Positions 56,863 to 64,000 of a stretch of 64,000 bases of DNA are shown one piece after another. Location of the stretch: NCBI RefSeq assembly GCF_004365965.1, contig NZ_SOEB01000007.1:1-64000 (forward strand), read 5' to 3'. The first letter of the stretch is position 1; each line of letters starts with the position of its first letter. The notes below the pieces were generated by a model. That model saw nothing but the letters and a program-made list of their open reading frames with translations. It was not told where the DNA came from and searched no databases. Both the position numbers and the translations under genes were made by a program. Origin of the DNA: Rhodovulum visakhapatnamense (GTDB lineage: Bacteria > Pseudomonadota > Alphaproteobacteria > Rhodobacterales > Rhodobacteraceae).

Positions 56863-58086
56863 GTGGATTATACCGCTGCTTTGGACGCATCCATCAACCG
56901 GCTGCATGAAGAGGGACGCTACCGCACCTTCATCGACATCGAACGGCGCAAGGGCGCGTTCCCGGAGGCGGTCTGGAGCCGTCCGGACGGTGAGAACCAG
57001 GACATCGTCGTGTGGTGCGGCAACGACTATCTCGGCATGGGGCAGCATCCGACGGTGATCGCCGCCATGCAGGATGCGATCTCGGCCACCGGCGCCGGGT
57101 CGGGGGGCACCCGCAACATTTCGGGAACCACGGTCTATCACCGCCGCCTCGAGGCCGAACTGGCCGACTTGCACCAGAAAGAGGCCGCGCTGGTCTTCAA
57201 CTCGGCCTACATGGCCAACGACGCGACGCTCTCGACCCTGCCGATGCTGTTCAAGGATCTGGTCATCGTCTCGGACGAGCTGAACCACGCCTCGATGATC
57301 CAGGGCATTCGCCGCGGCCGCTGCGACAAGCACATTTTCCGCCACAACGACATGGCGCATCTGCGTCAGGTGCTGGAAGGCATCGAGAAGGGCCGCCCGA
57401 TCCTGATCGCCTTCGAGTCGGTCTATTCGATGGATGGCGATTTCGGCCCGATCGAGGAAATCTGCGATCTGGCTGACGAATTCGGCGCGCTGACCTATAT
57501 CGACGAGGTCCATGCGGTCGGCATGTACGGCCCGCGCGGCGCCGGTGTCGCCGAGCGTGACAATCTGATGCACCGCATCGACATCATCAACGGCACGCTG
57601 GCCAAGGCCTTTGGCGTCTTCGGTGGCTATATCGCGGCCTCGGCCAAGATGTGCGATGCCGTCCGCTCCTATGCGCCGGGCTACATCTTCACCACCTCGC
57701 TGCCGCCGACCATCGCGGCCGGCGCCTGCGCGTCGGTGCGTCACCTGAAGACCGACACCGCGCTTCGGGAAAAACACCAGGATCGTGCCCGCGTTCTGAA
57801 GGCCCGCTTCAAGGGCCTGGGTATGCCGGTGATCGACCATGGCAGCCATATCGTGCCGCTGATCATCGGCGACCCGGTCCACACCAAGCGGATCTCGGAC
57901 ATGCTGATCGAGGGATACGGCATCTACGTGCAGCCGGTGAACTTCCCCACCGTGCCGCGCGGCACCGAACGGCTGCGGTTCACGCCGTCGCCGGTTCATA
58001 CGCCGGAACAAATGGATGCCCTGATCCGCGCGATGGACGAGCTTTGGGCCCAATGTGCGCTGAATCGCGCCGAACTCACCGCTTAA
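56863..58086 (+). CDS. hemA: 5-aminolevulinate synthase
   Basis: The 407-residue PLP enzyme condenses glycine and succinyl-CoA to aminolevulinate, the first tetrapyrrole step in the C4 pathway. Signatures are [36 protein letters not shown], the PLP-aspartate region YIDEVHAVG and the PLP-lysine in [17 protein letters not shown] 56863 was chosen because AAGGAGAGA lies seven bases upstream and the length then equals that of R. sphaeroides HemA. Control is likely by PpsR and FnrL through the upstream sites. Confidence 0.97.
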   Translation: MDYTAALDASINRLHEEGRYRTFIDIERRKGAFPEAVWSRPDGENQDIVVWCGNDYLGMGQHPTVIAAMQDAISATGAGSGGTRNISGTTVYHRRLEAELADLHQKEAALVFNSAYMANDATLSTLPMLFKDLVIVSDELNHASMIQGIRRGRCDKHIFRHNDMAHLRQVLEGIEKGRPILIAFESVYSMDGDFGPIEEICDLADEFGALTYIDEVHAVGMYGPRGAGVAERDNLMHRIDIINGTLAKAFGVFGGYIAASAKMCDAVRSYAPGYIFTTSLPPTIAAGACASVRHLKTDTALREKHQDRARVLKARFKGLGMPVIDHGSHIVPLIIGDPVHTKRISDMLIEGYGIYVQPVNFPTVPRGTERLRFTPSPVHTPEQMDALIRAMDELWAQCALNRAELTA

Positions 58087-58136
58087 ATCCAACTGCGGGT
58101 GTACCGCTCCCGCGCTTGTGATAATGTTTCGTCAAC

Positions 58137-58165
58137 GAGGCGGCGATTCCACGGATCGCCGCCTC
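58137..58165 (+). terminator. Hairpin after hemA
   Basis: GAGGCGGCGAT (58137-58147) pairs perfectly with ATCGCCGCCTC (58155-58165) across a seven-base loop. No uridine run follows. It lies 50 bases past hemA and 35 before the next gene, so it may end or partly attenuate the transcript. Confidence 0.5.
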
Positions 58166-58199
58166 ACCGGGGACACGAAGGCAGGCACAGGGCGGTTCC

Positions 58200-59456
58200 A
58201 TGATCAGGCGCAGGCAGCCGCGCGCGGCTGAGGGCTCGCAAGACGCACCCAAAGGTTTCGATGCGTTCGAATTGCGTCTTGGGGATGTCATGCGGGGAGA
58301 GCGGGCGACGCTCGGCAAATCCCTGCTGGACGTCCAGCGCGAACTGAAGATCCGCGCAACTTATATCGCCGCCATCGAGAACGCCGATCCCACGGCCTTC
58401 GAGACGCCCGGTTTCATCGCCGGTTATGTGCGGTCCTATGCCCGCTATCTGGGGCTCGACCCGGAATGGGCCTATCGCCGCTTCTGCGAAGAGGGCAATT
58501 TCGCGACCGTCAACGCCATGGACGCGGCTGCCTCGCCCCGTCCGCAGGCCTCGCGCCGCAAGTCGGTCTCCGAACCGCGCGATCCGCTGGCCGATCCGAA
58601 TGCGATCTTCGTGCCACGCGGTCCGGCGATGTTTTCCCAGGTTCAGCCCGGCGCCATCGGCTCGATGCTGGTGTTGCTGTCGCTGATCGCGGTGCTGGGC
58701 TATGGCGGCTGGTCGGTGCTGAAGGAAATCCAGCAGGTGCGGCTTGCGCCGCTGGACGATCAGCCGGGTCTGATCGCCGATGTCGATCCGCTGCAGGTGG
58801 CCGGGGCCGATCCGCTGTCGGACGAAGCGCCCGCCACGCCCCCTTCGGTCGAGGCGCTCGACCGCCTCTATCGCCCTCAGGCGCTCGACCGGCCGGTCAT
58901 GGTCGCCCGCGACGGGCCGATTGCCACCATCGACCCCGGCGAGATCGGGGTTCTGTCCAGCGACCGCCGTCCCGACCGGGCCTTCGACCGTGCCGTCGCC
59001 AGCGCGCTGGCCGAGGCCGGTGCGGGCACACCGGGCATGACCGTTACCCAGGTCGGCACGGCTGTTTCCGGCGCAACCCCGGTTCAGGTCGTGGCCGCCG
59101 ATGCAACGCCCGAACTGGCGCTTCTGGCCGTGCGACCCGCCTGGGTCCGCGTTTCGGCGGCGGACGGCACCGTGCTGCTTGAGAAGATCCTCAATGCCGG
59201 CGAAAGCTATGTGCTGCCCCGGACCGACGAGCCGCCGACGCTGCGCGCCGGCAATTCGGGCTCGGTCTATTTCTCGGTGAATGGCCGGACCTACGGACCG
59301 TCGGCGCCGGGCGCGAACGTGGCCAAGAACATCGAGCTTTCGCCGAAAGCGCTGACCGAGCGTTATCAACTGGCCGATATAAAGGCAGATCCGGATCTTG
59401 CGGTGGCGCTTGCCCAGAACGAGGTTCCGGTTACCGTGTCGGGGCCGTCCCGCTAG
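58200..59456 (+). CDS. RodZ-like HTH/DUF4115 membrane protein
   Basis: The 418-residue protein has a cytoplasmic Xre-type HTH (about residues 27-100, with GKSLLDVQRELKIRATYIAAIENAD and GFIAGYVRSYARYLGLDPE), one membrane segment (about 155-178), a long linker, and a DUF4115 beta domain (WVRVSAADGTVLLEK, GNSGSVYFSVNG). This is the RodZ layout, which ties MreB to the elongasome at the inner membrane. In Rhodobacterales ispG usually follows; here a chemoreceptor follows instead. Confidence 0.88.
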   Translation: MIRRRQPRAAEGSQDAPKGFDAFELRLGDVMRGERATLGKSLLDVQRELKIRATYIAAIENADPTAFETPGFIAGYVRSYARYLGLDPEWAYRRFCEEGNFATVNAMDAAASPRPQASRRKSVSEPRDPLADPNAIFVPRGPAMFSQVQPGAIGSMLVLLSLIAVLGYGGWSVLKEIQQVRLAPLDDQPGLIADVDPLQVAGADPLSDEAPATPPSVEALDRLYRPQALDRPVMVARDGPIATIDPGEIGVLSSDRRPDRAFDRAVASALAEAGAGTPGMTVTQVGTAVSGATPVQVVAADATPELALLAVRPAWVRVSAADGTVLLEKILNAGESYVLPRTDEPPTLRAGNSGSVYFSVNGRTYGPSAPGANVAKNIELSPKALTERYQLADIKADPDLAVALAQNEVPVTVSGPSR

Positions 59457-59907
59457 GGCGGGGCCGCCGCAGCGCCGGTTTCATCTTTCATTCGCGAAGG
59501 ACCGGGCCGCCTCGAAGGCGGCCCTTGTCGTGTCGTCAGTTTTCCACGCGTGGGCGCCCGGGCGCGTCCGTCCGATGGCGTGTCTGATCGGCAAAGGGGT
59601 CAACTGTGACAGCGCGATGGGTCCGGGGGGGCGAAAGAATGGAAGTCCGGGGGTAATTTCGGGCTAGGTTTTGTCAGTTTAGTATGGTTGTCGAAGCGTT
59701 GCACACCATCGACCCGGTGCCTGACTGAGTGAGAAATCCGTTCGCGTGTCGATAAGCTCATAAAAATAAACGATAAAAGGGTCTCGAGGCGGGCTCGCCC
59801 GATCTGTTGGAAAAGTCATCCAGCATTTACCTAGAATTGAACTTTAAGAGAGTTTCTAAACGCTTTGCGGTATACCGCCCCGCAATGCACAATTCGAGGT
59901 AGCCCGC
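59457..59907. other. 451-base gap between rodZ-like gene and chemoreceptor
   Basis: No gene is recognised. A hairpin GGGCCGCC/GGCGGCCC at 59504-59524 probably ends the rodZ transcript. The second half is less G+C-rich (59740-59870) and holds the likely promoter. A perfect 12-base palindrome, GCGGTATACCGC, lies at 59867-59878, about 30 bases before the chemoreceptor ATG. Confidence 0.5.
59504..59524 (+). terminator. Hairpin downstream of the rodZ-like gene
   Basis: GGGCCGCC (59504-59511) pairs with GGCGGCCC (59517-59524) around a five-base loop, 48 bases past the stop. The following sequence is TTGTCGTG, only a weak uridine run. Confidence 0.55.
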
Positions 59908-61767
59908 ATGCCCGCCTTCCTGTACCGGATTCCTTTCCGCATTTATCTGATCGTGATCGTCGCGCTTGCGCTGTCGATCGTGCTGTCGGTCCTTCTTCTC
60001 ACGCGCGCGGTCAGCAACGCCTACCAGATGCGCGAGACCGAGCTTCGCGGCATGACCGATGCTGCGATATCGCTGCTCGACGATCTGCAGGCGAAGGTGG
60101 AGGCCGGTGAGATGGACCGTCCGGCGGCCGAGGCGACGGGGCGTCGGCTTCTCGAGACGCTGCGCTTCGGAGAGTCGGGGTACCTGTTCGCGCTCGACAA
60201 CAACCTCGTTGTGACGGCGCATGCCACTTTGCCGGAATGGGTCGGAACCGACAAATCCGACTATGCCGACGTCAAGGGGCTGAAACTCTTTCAGGAAATG
60301 CGCGAGGTTGCGCTGCGCGACGGGGCGGGCACGGTCGAATACTGGTTCCAGAAACCCGGAGAGACGGAGCCCGAGAAAAAGCTTGGCTCGGTGCAGCAGT
60401 TCAAACCCTGGGGCTGGTTCGTCGGAACCGGCGCCTATGTGTCGGACATCAACGCCGAACTGGCAAGCATGCGGATGGCGTCGATTATCACGCTGATTGT
60501 CGGTATGTTGCTGCTGATCGCCGTGTCGGCCGTGCTGGTGCGCAGTGTCACCCGGCCGCTGGCGGCGTTCGTGGAGTCGATGCGCGATGTCGCGAATGGC
60601 CGTTACGATACCGAGATCCCGGCGTCCAAGCGCCATGACGAAATTGGAGATCTCGGCCGCAACCTGTCCGAGTTCCGCGACAAGCTGGCCGAGTCCGAAC
60701 GGCTTGCCGCCGCCCGCGAGGAAGACCGGCGCGAACAGGAACGCGTGGTGACCGATCTGGGCGTCGGGCTGCGGGCGCTGTCCGAGGGCGACCTGACCCG
60801 GACGATCGACACGACCTTCGCCCCTGCCTATGAACAGCTGCGTCAGGATTTCAACGCCACTGTCGACACGCTGAACGCGCTGATGGGCGAAATCGTCGAG
60901 AATTCGACCGAGATCACCACCCGGGCCGAGGAAATCAGCGGCGCCTCCGACGACCTGTCGCGGCGGACCGAGAATCAGGCCGCCACGCTGGAAGAGACCG
61001 CCGCCGCCATGGACGAGATGACCGCCAGCGTGCGCGCCGCGGCCGATGGCGCGGCCCAGGTCGAGAATGTGGTGCGCGAGGCGCGGGGCAATGCCGAACA
61101 ATCGGGTCTGGTGGTCAAGGAAGCCATCGGCGCGATGTCCGAGATCAAGAAATCCTCCGACGGCATCAACCAGATCATCGGCGTGATCGACGACATCGCC
61201 TTCCAGACCAACCTTCTGGCGCTGAACGCGGGCGTCGAGGCGGCGCGGGCGGGCGAGGCCGGCCGGGGCTTTGCCGTTGTGGCGTCAGAGGTACGGGCAC
61301 TGGCGCAGCGGTCCTCCGAGGCCGCGAAAGAGATCAAGACGCTGATTTCGTCCAGTTCCGATCAGGTCGAATCCGGTGTCGCGCTGGTGAACCGGACCGG
61401 CGAGGCGCTGACCGACATCGTCGAGCGCGTCAGCAACATTGCCGAACTGATCGGCGAGATCGCGACCGGCGCTCAGGAACAGTCGGTGGGCTTGGGCGAG
61501 ATCAATGTCGGCATCAACGAGCTGGACAAGGTCACCCAGCAGAACGCCGCCATGGTCGAGGAGGCGAACGCCGCCGCGGTGACGATGAAGCAGGAGGCGG
61601 GCAATCTGCAAAGCCTCGTCGCCCGGTTCCGTCTGAAGGGCAGCGCCCCCGCCGTCGCCCGCCCGCGGAGCCCGTCGGCGCCCTCCTACAAGCCCGATCG
61701 CCCGCCGTTCGCCGCGATGGATGCGCCCAAACGGGCTGTGAACGACAGCGGCTGGCAGGATTTCTGA
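59908..61767 (+). CDS. Methyl-accepting chemotaxis protein
   Basis: The 619-residue receptor has two membrane segments (about residues 11-32 and 190-212), a single-Cache periplasmic domain between them ([29 protein letters not shown]), a HAMP domain and a signalling domain with the hairpin tip [23 protein letters not shown]. It ends in GWQDF, an xWxxF pentapeptide that in other receptors docks CheR and CheB. The Cache domain suggests a small carboxylate or similar ligand, which cannot be named. No che genes are adjacent. Confidence 0.93.
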   Translation: MPAFLYRIPFRIYLIVIVALALSIVLSVLLLTRAVSNAYQMRETELRGMTDAAISLLDDLQAKVEAGEMDRPAAEATGRRLLETLRFGESGYLFALDNNLVVTAHATLPEWVGTDKSDYADVKGLKLFQEMREVALRDGAGTVEYWFQKPGETEPEKKLGSVQQFKPWGWFVGTGAYVSDINAELASMRMASIITLIVGMLLLIAVSAVLVRSVTRPLAAFVESMRDVANGRYDTEIPASKRHDEIGDLGRNLSEFRDKLAESERLAAAREEDRREQERVVTDLGVGLRALSEGDLTRTIDTTFAPAYEQLRQDFNATVDTLNALMGEIVENSTEITTRAEEISGASDDLSRRTENQAATLEETAAAMDEMTASVRAAADGAAQVENVVREARGNAEQSGLVVKEAIGAMSEIKKSSDGINQIIGVIDDIAFQTNLLALNAGVEAARAGEAGRGFAVVASEVRALAQRSSEAAKEIKTLISSSSDQVESGVALVNRTGEALTDIVERVSNIAELIGEIATGAQEQSVGLGEINVGINELDKVTQQNAAMVEEANAAAVTMKQEAGNLQSLVARFRLKGSAPAVARPRSPSAPSYKPDRPPFAAMDAPKRAVNDSGWQDF

Positions 61768-62070
61768 GCCTGCACACCGGTAGTCGGCCTCGGACCGTTC
61801 GCAGAGCGTCAGCGCTCGGAAGGAGCGGTCCGAGATGCCCGAACCTTCACGCAGATCGGTGCGGGCTCGGGAAAGGTATCGACTGGCTGCCACCGCAGTT
61901 CGGCAATTCGGTGAGGAGCCGTGTTTGCGACTGCTCGGGATGACCCGTACGAAGAAGAGCGCGACACGCGCCGCTGGCATCGAGCAAGTTCGCCCCCGGC
62001 CACCCAGACCCCGGCCACCCGGACGAAGATCCCGAGGCCTCGAGCGACCTCGGGGGATCCCAGACCGGGT
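61768..62070. other. 303-base convergent gap with a structured repeat
   Basis: No gene is recognised. CTCGGACCG (61789-61797) pairs with CGGTCCGAG (61826-61834), with an inner GAGCG/CGCTC stem; it may terminate the chemoreceptor transcript. Near the hydrolase stop a GATCCCGAG...CTCGGGGGATC repeat (about 62025-62053) could do the same for the opposite strand. Confidence 0.45.
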
Positions 62071-63177
62071 TCAGGCCGCGTCGCCCGAAAGATAGACCTT
62101 GACCGGGCGTACGGGGCGGCCGTCGGACCAATGTCCCAGGTCGAACTCTAGACGGTCGGCCTCGGCGCCCTCGCGGATCACCTGATCGAGCGCGAACCAA
62201 AGATAGCGCCAGTCCAGCGTGTCCTCGGCGCCAACGCCGTCGAGCAGCAACAGAGACAGAAGCGGGCGGAAAAAGCTGGTATCGTCGGTTGCCTGTTCGT
62301 GATTGGCGAAATGCCCGGGGCAACCATGGGTATCGGTCTGCGACAGGTACATGCGCTTGCGATCTGTGGCGATGCTGCCGAACGGGATGTCCCATTCGGA
62401 TTTCGGCACGATCCAGTCGGCATCGCCATGCAGGATTGCGACCGGCATGGTCAGTGCCTTTCCCGTGACGCTCAGGTTCACATCGTCCTGCAACCGGTCG
62501 AGGGCCAGGCCGATCTGGCCCGGCGCCGACGCGGCTGAACTGCTGGGGATCGGGTCGGCAGTCACGACCTGCAGCGGCATGAGGTTGGCGGGCAGGCCGT
62601 CCCGGGTCACGTACCAGGGCCAGCTCAGCGCGAAGAGGCCGCCCAGCGAATGACCATAGACATAGGTATCGACCGCGACATCGGGCCCGAAGCCGACCCG
62701 GGCATAGGCATCGGTGACGCTGGCCAGCGCGTTTTGCATCCATTTTTCCTGAGACGGACGCAGCCCGTCGCCGAAGACCTCGTCCAGCAACTCTGCCACG
62801 GTCATCAGCCCTCTTTCGGGAAAGCTGCAAAACCCGGTCTGAAAGTTCGGAAAGAAGACGGTATAGCCCTGACGGGCCAGGTGTTCGAGATGGGCGCGGT
62901 AGATCTGCGAGGCCCCCAGCACGAATCCGTGCAGGAAGATCACCGCCTTGGGGCGTCCGTTCTGCCCGAGCCAGGGCGTCTTCGGCCGGTAGACCTCGAT
63001 ATAGCTGCCCTTCTGGCATTTCCCGAACCGCTCGACGGTGAACTCCGGCGAGGTATAGACCGCGCTGTAATCGGGACGTGGCGGCGCCTTGGGGCACAAT
63101 GGTCCGAACGCCCGGCAAAGGGCAGCCTGAAGCAGATAGCCGAAGGTGGTGCGCAGATCGCTCAGAAGCATAGACAT
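62071..63177 (-). CDS. Alpha/beta hydrolase family protein
   Basis: The 368-residue hydrolase has an HG oxyanion motif in VIFLHGFVLG, the nucleophile elbow YGHSLGGLFAL, an acid in ILHGDADWIVP and the catalytic histidine probably in PGHFANHEQ. No signal peptide is clear. The substrate is unknown; it resembles lipase- or polyester-hydrolase-like proteins. GGGAGG lies eight bases before ATG 63177. It lies next to the acetone carboxylase genes on the same strand, with 167 bases between, and may or may not belong to that pathway. Confidence 0.8.
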   Translation of the reverse strand: MSMLLSDLRTTFGYLLQAALCRAFGPLCPKAPPRPDYSAVYTSPEFTVERFGKCQKGSYIEVYRPKTPWLGQNGRPKAVIFLHGFVLGASQIYRAHLEHLARQGYTVFFPNFQTGFCSFPERGLMTVAELLDEVFGDGLRPSQEKWMQNALASVTDAYARVGFGPDVAVDTYVYGHSLGGLFALSWPWYVTRDGLPANLMPLQVVTADPIPSSSAASAPGQIGLALDRLQDDVNLSVTGKALTMPVAILHGDADWIVPKSEWDIPFGSIATDRKRMYLSQTDTHGCPGHFANHEQATDDTSFFRPLLSLLLLDGVGAEDTLDWRYLWFALDQVIREGAEADRLEFDLGHWSDGRPVRPVKVYLSGDAA

Positions 63178-63344
63178 GGCCCAAGCCTCCCTTGATGGGG
63201 CGGGACAATGAAAAGGCGGGGAGGGCGACGGGTCAAGCTGTTTGCACAACCTTGCGGCGACTTTCTTTCGCCTTGCGGCAAGGTTCGGCGAGGGCCTATG
63301 CGGCCCCCTTCGGAAAGGGGGCCGCGGCGCGGCCGGGGCCTCGG

Positions 63345-63845
63345 TCAGGCGCGCTCGGGCACCTCAAGACCCAGCCAGTCGCGGTAGAAGGTGTCGATAT
63401 CCGGCTCGAAGTCGTGGATCACCGGATACCAGGGTGTCGGCGCCTCGACATCGAGCAGATCGCCCGAGAGCGGGCAGAAGTATTCGCGGATCACCTGCCA
63501 GCCGGTCGAGGGGGCCATCAGCTTCGGATAGAGCTTTTCCATCGCCTCCGGCGTGTCGCGGACCCGGACCTTGGCATGCAGCTTCCAGTTCTCGGTCCAG
63601 TCGCAGAAATCGTGCCCGGCCCAGCTGCGGATCACCCATTTCTTGTCCTCGGCCCGCTGAACGATGAAAAGCTTCGGGCCCAGCGGCAGGATGATGCGGT
63701 CGTCCCAGGGGACCTGCTCCTGCAGGATCTCGAGGTAGATTTCGAACCGTTCCTGATCCTTGGGCATGGACAGCATCTGATGCAGCGTGTCCTGGTCGAT
63801 GGTGCCGTCCACGAGATCGCGGATCTTGGCTTCGGTATAGGCCAT
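63345..63845 (-). CDS. acxC: Acetone carboxylase gamma subunit
   Basis: The 166-residue protein matches the small subunit of acetone carboxylase, including WVIRSWAGHDFCDWTENWK, the IREYFCPLSGDLLDVEAP segment with conserved cysteine, and WYPVIHDFEPD. The enzyme carboxylates acetone to acetoacetate with ATP. GGGAGGA precedes the ATG. The neighbouring upstream gene at the window edge ends 55 bases before it, in the acxABC order. Confidence 0.9.
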   Translation of the reverse strand: MAYTEAKIRDLVDGTIDQDTLHQMLSMPKDQERFEIYLEILQEQVPWDDRIILPLGPKLFIVQRAEDKKWVIRSWAGHDFCDWTENWKLHAKVRVRDTPEAMEKLYPKLMAPSTGWQVIREYFCPLSGDLLDVEAPTPWYPVIHDFEPDIDTFYRDWLGLEVPERA

Positions 63846-63900
63846 GTCTGTTCCTCCCTTTCTGAAAAGGGCGCCGGGGTCGGCCGGCGCCCCGGTTGGG

Positions 63901-64000
63901 TCATTCCTCGACCAGCTTGACGATGGTCACATCGGGCAGTTCCGACAGGTCCATCGAATAGTCCTTGCCGTAGGACGGGATCGGCAGGTCGGCCTCCTTC
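63901..64000 (-). CDS. acxB: C-terminus of the acetone carboxylase alpha subunit (partial)
   Basis: Only the last 32 residues are inside the window; they read ...LPIPSYGKDYSMDLSELPD...LVEE. Position directly before acxC matches acxB of acetone carboxylase operons. The short fragment alone cannot confirm the family. Confidence 0.65.
   Translation of the reverse strand, partial: KEADLPIPSYGKDYSMDLSELPDVTIVKLVEE

Noticed and set aside
59748-59755. GTCGATAA as a sigma28 -10 element for the chemoreceptor
   Set aside because: No matching -35 element lies at the expected distance upstream.

Overview
The window is G+C-rich DNA from an alphaproteobacterium, almost certainly a member of the Rhodobacteraceae and probably a phototrophic (Rhodovulum/Rhodobacter-like) one. 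Supporting genes are a C4-pathway 5-aminolevulinate synthase (hemA), a BioR/BioY/BioB biotin cluster, the ornithine-lipid pair olsB-olsA, a ChpT phosphotransferase, the ATP synthase zeta inhibitor, a split cobalamin-dependent methionine synthase, an RNase E with a large acidic insertion, and an unlinked atpHAGDC operon. The hemA upstream region carries two PpsR/CrtJ-type palindromes and an FnrL/FNR-type site, which points to redox and light control of tetrapyrrole synthesis.

Layout. 0.2-1.9 kb: a complete IS1182-type insertion sequence. 2.0-5.8 kb: an overlapping amidotransferase/MOSC/pyridoxal-kinase operon divergent from a MocR (PdxR-like) regulator. 5.8-8.1 kb: bioB-bioY-bioR with three BioR operators. 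8.1-13.7 kb: a visibly less G+C-rich island with a two-TM protein, a LysE exporter, an orphan 439-residue protein, an MFS exporter and a tyrosine integrase. 13.8-23.7 kb: core genes (chpT, DUF3553, olsBA, a ThiE-like protein, TfoX-N, trmJ, a Cox15/CtaA homologue, an M32 peptidase, small membrane proteins, an enoyl-CoA hydratase homologue, a thioesterase, DUF1638). 23.7-27.6 kb: a hairpin-rich gap, then the corrinoid and homocysteine-methyltransferase modules of the split methionine synthase, with a radical SAM gene behind a LexA box between them. 27.7-31.2 kb: zeta subunit, purC, purS, an inserted alcohol dehydrogenase, purQ. 31.3-34.4 kb: a DctB/DctD-like two-component pair. 34.8-38.9 kb: rne, tusA, ccdA. 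38.9-40.7 kb: decayed IS3 and IS481 transposase genes. 40.7-44.9 kb: clpA, gloB, a methyltransferase. 45.1-50.1 kb: atpHAGDC. 50.3-53.4 kb: VWA protein, DUF2927 lipoprotein, acetyltransferase. 53.7-53.9 kb: two identical tRNA-Asp genes. 54.2-61.8 kb: M20 peptidase, secreted protein, hemA, RodZ-like protein, chemoreceptor. 62.1-64 kb: alpha/beta hydrolase and the end of an acetone carboxylase operon.

The most interesting observations are a Cox15/CtaA homologue whose catalytic N-terminal half has lost its heme-ligand histidines while the C-terminal half keeps them; a DctD-like enhancer-binding protein without the sigma54-contacting GAFTGA loop; a composite PpsR/FnrL module before hemA; a LexA box before a radical SAM gene; a CtrA-type box before olsBA next to chpT; a BioR operator abutting its own start codon; and an orphan island protein with an N-terminal HTH-like segment. 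No CRISPR array, prophage or recognisable new defence system was seen. All family assignments are by reading motifs; no database search was possible.
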